From Warburgia ugandensis (taxonomy: Eukaryota; Streptophyta; Magnoliopsida; Canellales; Canellaceae), in contig CP141127.1 of NCBI GenBank assembly GCA_035236585.1, positions 71,033,495 through 71,097,494 of the forward strand: a stretch of 64,000 nt of DNA, written 5' to 3'. The notes under the pieces are model-generated. The model made no database searches and was not told the DNA's origin. It saw only the letters and a list, made by a program, of their open reading frames with translations. Numbering within the stretch: the first letter of the stretch is position 1; each line of letters opens with the position of its first letter. A program made the translations under genes and the position numbers. Below, one piece after another: positions 58,428 through 64,000 of the stretch.

Positions 58428-60050
58428 TAGCATTTTGCTAGTTCTGAGCAAAATATGTGAAAAATTATTTTATAAAAATAGGTACTAAGTGCCACTTTTG
58501 TAGGTACTCACAATTGCATTTAGCACATTAGTACTCTAGTAGCTTTTCACAACTTAATGAAGATGACTAACAATTCCACAAATTATCCACATACTTAAGA
58601 CATTTCATTTAGTTATCTCTTGGATTGCACATGTGTAGAACCACTTAATCATGACTTCTAACTAAATATGCTTAAATTCCACTAGAAATATGTCTTGACC
58701 TCAAATATGCACAAGTATACTCTCAGAAATAAAGCTCTTTGATAAGGGTTTAAACACATTTCTTCATTAAGGCTAATGGTTCACATAAATTTTTAAGTGT
58801 TAAAGTGACAAAGGAAGGTGATCCTTAAGAGTGGATGTTAAATATTAGGGGTAGTTTACAGTAATTCCTTCTTTTTATATGCTCTTTGAGGTTATGTTCC
58901 ACCAAAGGTCCACAGGTCTTCGACTAGAATGAAACATAGGCTTCAGGTTCAGAATCGAAGGGCATAAGGATTTCGAAGGCTTAAAATTGAGTAGAGGTCT
59001 TCAATGAATATCTGTTAGGATAACTTTTCTTTTGGTTGTACTTGAAGTGAATATCTTTTATGTATTTTCCTTTCTCTTTTCTTCATCACTTGTCCTTTCT
59101 TTTTTCTTTTCTTTTTTTCCCTTTTATGATAATAGTCTTTTTCTTTCTTTTCTTTGTATTTCTTTTTCTTTGAGAGAAAGGGGTTTTTTTTCTTTTTATG
59201 CAAATACTTTGATATTTTTTCACTTCGGCTATTGTCCTTTTTTTGAATTTTTCTATTAACTCTACTATTTTGATAGTGGATAATGGAAGTTTATTTTATT
59301 GGTTTATTTTGTGTTAAGGTAAGTGGTGTTAAGAAAAGAAAAGGCTTAATAATAGGCTTAAGAGGCTAACTAGTGGTATAATGTATCGAGTAGATGGTAT
59401 GTCTCTGGGGCTGAACAAGGACGGCTTATATTATTTTTTAGGTCTCCTAAAGCCTATCAGATTCAATAAATTTTCTAGAAAGAAAGCTATTGCTCCTATG
59501 TACTCTTGATAGTTAACTAAAACAAGGTTAACAGGATCACACTAAGTTGTGTATGCTGAAGAGACTATGAAATTATAACTCTATGAAAAGAAGATAGTCT
59601 CTAAACTCACCAGGTTATAGGTCTCCACTAATTTTGCTTAAGGTCTCTCAGTCATACCTCTCTATAATCTTGACTATGTGCTATGTGTAAATAATTTTGA
59701 AGAATTAACCTTCACAAAATGCTTGAACACATGAATAATATGCAAAACTAGCAATATACACTTCCATAAAGAGGTGAAAATAGTAGAATTACTAAATTCT
59801 AAGCATTCATTTCGCATTGCAGTAAGGGAACTCTCAATTAGAAACTTTCTTTCTTTCTCTTTTATAATAGGAAAAAAAATAAGATAACTCATGCATGTCT
59901 ACACCCCCCAACCTAAATGAAACATTGTCCCCAACATTTTGAAATATAGGACATTTATATGATAAATGAGTGATATAGAATAATGAGACTCTCAAAACCC
60001 TAGTTTGCCTCCCAGTAAGTGTGAAGTTTAATGTCTTCAACCAGACATTA
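58428..60050 (-). other. Athila element B post-pol region
   Basis: Homologous to 38782-40370. On the reverse strand it contains 'GACATTAAACTTCACACTTA', 'CTGGGAGGCAAACTAGGG', 'GGGGACAATGTTTCATTTAG' and an internal polypurine tract (59902-59914). All are known landmarks between pol and env in Athila. No env-like frame remains. T-rich runs at 59060-59200 give spurious open frames. Confidence 0.75.
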
Positions 60051-60850
60051 AAAATTGAAATTAGATTGTTTAAGACAAGCCTCTAGTGGATTAAAGGTAG
60101 ACAATGGTGGTAGAAATTATGGAATTAAATCTTCAATTAGGTTGTAAGAGTCATCAAGATCTAATTGTTGATGATTGGCATTTAAAACATTGACCTTAAC
60201 TTTCATATTGCTAAAGGATAATTGTAACACACCATTTCCACAATTTATGATTGCATTGGACATCACCAAGAATGGAAATCCAAGAATTACTAGGATCTAA
60301 CTACTAAAGTCTGAAATAAGCGGGGTATATAGGACAATGAAATTGACAGGGAAATAGAATTGGTTCACCTACATTAATACATCCTCTACCATACCACGTG
60401 GAATCTTAATTGATCTATTAACTAACTACAATGTGGCACTAGTTAGCTTAAGCTCACCAAGCCCTAGGTGCTCATAGACAAATTATGGCAACAGATTAGC
60501 ATTAGCCTCTAAGTTAAGTAATGCCCATCTATGGCATGTTTTCCTATAATGCAAGAAATTGTAAGACATCCTAAATCTCTAAATTTTGGTAGGGTCTTAT
60601 CTTAAATTAAAGAGCTCACTTGTTCAATGAGGAAGCTTTCTTATGCGCATTAAGCTTTTGCTTTGTAGTGCAGAGCTCTTCAAGAAACATGGCATAAGCA
60701 AGAATATCATTTATAACATTGAGGAATGGAATATCTATTTGTACATACATAAATACTTCCATTATCCCATTAAAATTTATTCCTTTCTTAGCCTTGTTGA
60801 GTAGTTGAGGGAATGGGGCTTTGGGCACATAGGGTGCCTCAACTATAGGC
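60051..60850 (-). pseudogene. Athila protease region, copy B, broken
   Basis: 60828-60616 reads 'NKAKKGINFNGIMEVFMYVQ' and 'IDIPFLNVINDILAYAMFLE', the linker. Then 'ALLNLEANANLLP', stop, 'FVYEHLGLGELKLTSATL' (about 60540-60420) is the protease active-site region, where D-L-G-A is changed to N-L-E-A. 'ILVILGFPFLVMSNAIINC' and 'GNGVLQLSFSNMKVKVNVLN' (about 60300-60190) are the conserved end. The catalytic aspartate is lost. The sequence passes to the post-pol region with RT, RNase H and integrase absent. Confidence 0.85.
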
Positions 60851-61945
60851 TCAAATGGCGTAGGAGGTTTCTATCTAATCTCTTTCTCCTATGTTTTGAC
60901 CTTTTCATTCTCCTCTTCCTTTTCCTTAGTATGCCTCACTTTGTTATCAAGATGATAGTCACCCCTAAGGGTTGTGATAGAATGGGCTTGCCATGGGGTC
61001 TTTGTCAACTAGAAATGGACTGACTAGGGAACTTTCCTTTTTCCCTTTCACTTAAAGATGCAAGGCTTTAGTATTTTCATCAAGTTTTTTCATGATATAT
61101 TGCACATTACCCTCTATTGATGGTTTCTATATTTGTTGGGGTAGTTGAACAACGAGGTTCTCAAACGTACCTCCTTGGTAAGTATTCTTAGACCATGACA
61201 AATTGGAATGCTTAGCAGATCCTAAATTATAGGTCTTAGAATATGGGTAGTTGTTGCTAAGATTGTGATATGCACCAATTACATTTGCTTTCTCTAAAAG
61301 GTATTCAAGGTACACGTTACTTGATGGACAAGCCGAAGTTAGATGGGTCAAACTAGAACAAGTAGCATGTACCTCTTGTGGAGGTTTATAGGATAAAGTG
61401 GCAGCCATGAAAGTTTCAAACATAGTTTCAAGTTTGTCCATTCTTCTACCTAAAATCTCCAGTTTGATTAACTTTTCAACTATAGAGTCAAGCTTACAGG
61501 AAATATTTGTATGTACTCCTATCTCATATAGACCCACTTTCTTGGGAGGTTGGTTGTTTCTCTTTCTTCTATTTGAATAATCCAATTATTAGGAATTATG
61601 TGCCAATATCTACAAGAACGCCCATGCCTCTCTCTCATCTTTTAACATGAGGGCCCCTTCACTAGCTGCATATACCATTTATCAAATTCATGATAAGGGC
61701 ATTTCTATAATAGTTCATTCTGCCATTCCTAACATCCACAATATTGTTCATCCTTTTATTGGAAATTGATAATTTCCTAACAATGGCATTTGTTTTATGA
61801 ATAGGAAAGAAATTGTTCAAGAGCTTCTTAGATAGTTGGTCTGATGTATTAATGGAACCTACCTCTAAGGAGTTGAGCCATGAATTGTCTTTATCCTTGA
61901 GTGAGAATGGAAATAACCTACGCCTAATAGCATTAAACTATCCAC
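60851..61945 (-). pseudogene. Athila gag, copy B, N-terminally truncated
   Basis: From 61930 downward: 'RLFPFSLKDKDNSWLNSLEV', then 'INTSDQLSKKLLNNFFPI', the capsid core of Ty3/gypsy Athila gag (pattern L-F-P-F-S-L-x-D-x-A-x-x-W-L). The long open part 61585-61127 gives 'LGRRMDKLETMFETFMAATL', 'CSSLTHLTSACPSSNVYLEY' and 'YPYSKTYNLGSAKHSNLSW'. It includes a degenerate Cys/His region (C-S-S-L-T-H-L-T-S-A-C-P). The N-terminus and leader are missing: at 61945 the frame meets LTR sequence directly. Confidence 0.85.
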
Positions 61946-63716
61946 AAAAATATGAAAATTGCACACTTTTCTAAAGCCTGAAATCCTATCTAAACAACAA
62001 AAAAATTCAAATGTAATGCTCACACTCTAAAGGATAGTGACATGAAGGTAAAACTATAAAAGAATTAAAGATAAAATAAAGCTAAGTGGGTAAACTAACT
62101 ATAGGAAAACCACCCAAAACTAAGGGAAAAAGAGAATAGTAAACATAGAATTCAAGTAGGGAAATCAAGGATTTAAACTAGCTATTCTCTTGGATGTCAC
62201 TACCAGAGAATAACTAACTTGAATCTTAATTGAATAACAAAGAAAAACAAGTGGAATTGAGCTAAATAAATAAGGAGAAGCTAGGTGGAAAGGATTCTGC
62301 ACAACAATGAAAACTAAACCAAAGCAAGCAAACTATTAACCTGAATTGGAGAGAAAATAACCAATACAATAACTAGAAATCCAAAAGGAGAAAAACATCT
62401 AAGAAATAAATAAAGTGCAATAGCAAATAGCATCAAAGGAAAGCTTGATTTCAAGATTTGTCTCCCACCTCTACTTGAAAAATTCTTATGGAACATGGGC
62501 CATTCGTATGGAACTTGGGGCTATATGTAGATGAGTGGTTTTCTAAATTAGGAAAGGGTAAAAACATGAGGAAAGTGGCCCTAGGGTTAGGGTATTGAAT
62601 GAGGAAGGTTAGATGGATGAAGATTTAGCAAGATGATGTCACAAACATGACATAAGAGAGAGATAAGAATCATGGGCTGGTTGTTTTCTAGTTTTGAAAA
62701 GGATATAGGTGTCTTGTTCCTAAAAGAAAAGTGGAGCTCTTTCCCCTCTAATTTTGTGATTTTTGATTGAAGAAAAGTAAAGGAATTAGGTAAGGAATAA
62801 GGTTTAGGAAAGATGTATAAATATCTAGGGTTTCAAAGTTGTTTGATTGAAGTAGATCTATTGTCTCCTATTTAAGAAACCACTTGATCACCAATTGGAA
62901 AGAGGGGGGGCATCCTCCTCTTGGATGGTTTCCCCCTCCTTGGCTTAAAACTGTGAAACCCTAGTAAGATGGGTAGATTAGGGCTATGAAATGGAGTAGA
63001 AAAGTGGGTGGTTTTTCACTCTTTATGGGTCCCTTAATGCATGATCATCTTACCTTTCACATTAATCTCATAGAATCCCTTAAAAATCACTCTTAACATA
63101 GGAAAGTTGCTTGAATTGATACTCCAAACTGTGCGACTCCATGTGTCACTCTTCCTTATCTTGATGGTTCATTCCTTGGTGGGTTAAGTGGCTTCAATAG
63201 TTGGCTTGAAGGCTTGAGTAGCTTGTATGGTTTATCACCCTTCTACATGGCTTTAATGGCTAAGGTGGCTTGAATGACTCCCATGTAAAGGTGGTGCAAA
63301 TGCATGGCTAACTTTGTGGGCCCACTTTGTCCACCTTTAGCTACTTTGATTGTATCCATTGCTCGTCCTTGATCTAGATCTCATATTGGATTGATAACTC
63401 TCAGGATTTGACTCCATCTTTGATCTTGATCTTCAATATTCATCTTGATCAATCTCGATCATTAAGTCATCATCTCTCATCCTGCAAAAGTAAAAAAGAA
63501 AAAGAAAAAGAATCTAAATAGGTAATAGAAAAATATGAATCATTACATACATACCTCAAATTAGAATGTAGACTTACAAAATATCAAAGTTTTGCTTCAT
63601 TAGGTCAAAAATGCATGTGTTAGGAATTTTGGTCTAAAAACCCTAATTTAATCCTAAAAGTTACAACACATGAGTAACTAATTGGGCGGTTTTTATGCAA
63701 AATTAGATAGTTATCA
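61946..63716 (-). repeat. Athila element B, 5' LTR (right on map), truncated
   Basis: The reverse-strand start TGATAACTATCTAATTTTGC lies at 63716. It aligns with 57090-58416, but the U5 end, primer site and gag start are missing at the inner side. It also contains about 345 bp (about 62563-62905) not present in the other LTR, between GTGGTTTTCTAA and GGGGGCATCCTCCTCTT. A reverse-strand TATA-like ATATTTATACATC lies near 62820. Confidence 0.8.
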
Positions 63717-64000
63717 TATGTATAGACAAAACTTAAAATTTTCATTGCCCTTATGTAATGATTCTCTATCTCAACCTCTCTATTGTATATCTGATTTGTC
63801 GGTGGGTCAATGGCTGTTGGCCTTGAAATTAGTATGCCACCACATAGTAAGTGAGTGAACATTAACATGGCTTTGGATGCTAATGCTAGCCTACCATTGC
63901 CTTTAGAAATGGAAAATATTATAACTATTGTGTAGGTAGTTGCATATCACGTCCCTTGGTCGGAGGCAATAGTCATTCCCACAGAGTCCATGAAATGTAT
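63717..64000. other. Right edge, unassigned
   Basis: No gene or repeat recognised. The five bases after the LTR (TATGT) do not match those before 56055 (ATTAT), so no target duplication supports the outer boundary. Confidence 0.4.

Noticed and set aside
59015..59259. Lys/Glu-rich and Phe/Ser-rich open frames
   Set aside because: They arise from a T-rich run in the Athila post-pol region that is also present, without the frame, at 39410-39560.
31312..63716. Endogenous plant pararetrovirus
   Set aside because: Coding pieces fit Ty3/gypsy Athila gag, protease and RT with LTRs, a primer site and polypurine tracts. No movement protein or other viral gene was seen.

Overview
The window looks like intergenic heterochromatin from a flowering plant nuclear genome. 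It is AT-rich, has no convincing intact host gene, and is almost entirely decayed transposable elements nested in one another. The plant assignment rests on families seen directly: RTE-type LINEs with a (GAT)n tail, an L1-type LINE, Athila-like Ty3/gypsy gag-protease, long LTRs of the Tekay/Retand (chromovirus) style, a Ty1/copia gag, and En/Spm (CACTA) TNP2 transposase. The species cannot be named from this. Every coding region carries stops, frameshifts or truncations. No rRNA, tRNA gene, CRISPR array or operon-like cluster was seen.

Layout. (1) About 650-17533 is one Ty1/copia element: a partial 5' LTR, a primer site, a broken gag, a broken gene resembling the 'putative plant transposon protein' domain, a polypurine tract, and a 3' LTR split at about 6.36 kb by a 10.8-kb block. 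That block holds a chromovirus-like LTR segment, an Athila solo LTR with a perfect TSD (9212-11289), and two RTE LINEs (12570-13835 and 14072-17174). (2) 17560-18566 is a reverse-strand L1 fragment, followed by sequence I cannot assign, with long (GA)n tracts. (3) 22140-31311 is a reverse-strand TNP2 transposase pseudogene (DUF4218 then DUF4216) split by a younger CACTA element (23311-31178, TSD AAA). The younger element itself contains a third RTE LINE (25444-28775). (4) 31312-43592 is an Athila complex: a forward LTR, a short internal piece with a reverse-strand primer site, a reverse-strand LTR interrupted by a 3.17-kb solo LTR (34317-37490), and a reverse-strand internal region with gag, protease and the start of RT. 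(5) From 43593 a second CACTA element of the same family is inserted in that Athila gag. It contains a 4.0-kb solo LTR (48679-52690) and, further along, a broken spliced gene of the plant Transposase_24 type (54650-56045). (6) 56055-63716 is a second Athila element, reverse strand, with two diverged LTRs around gag and protease but with RT, RNase H and integrase deleted.

How it fits together. No element here looks able to move by itself. The Athila and CACTA copies keep cis-signals (LTR ends, primer site, polypurine tracts, terminal and subterminal repeats) but have lost enzymes. The best-supported order of events is in region 3: TNP2 gene, then CACTA insertion into it, then LINE insertion into that CACTA.
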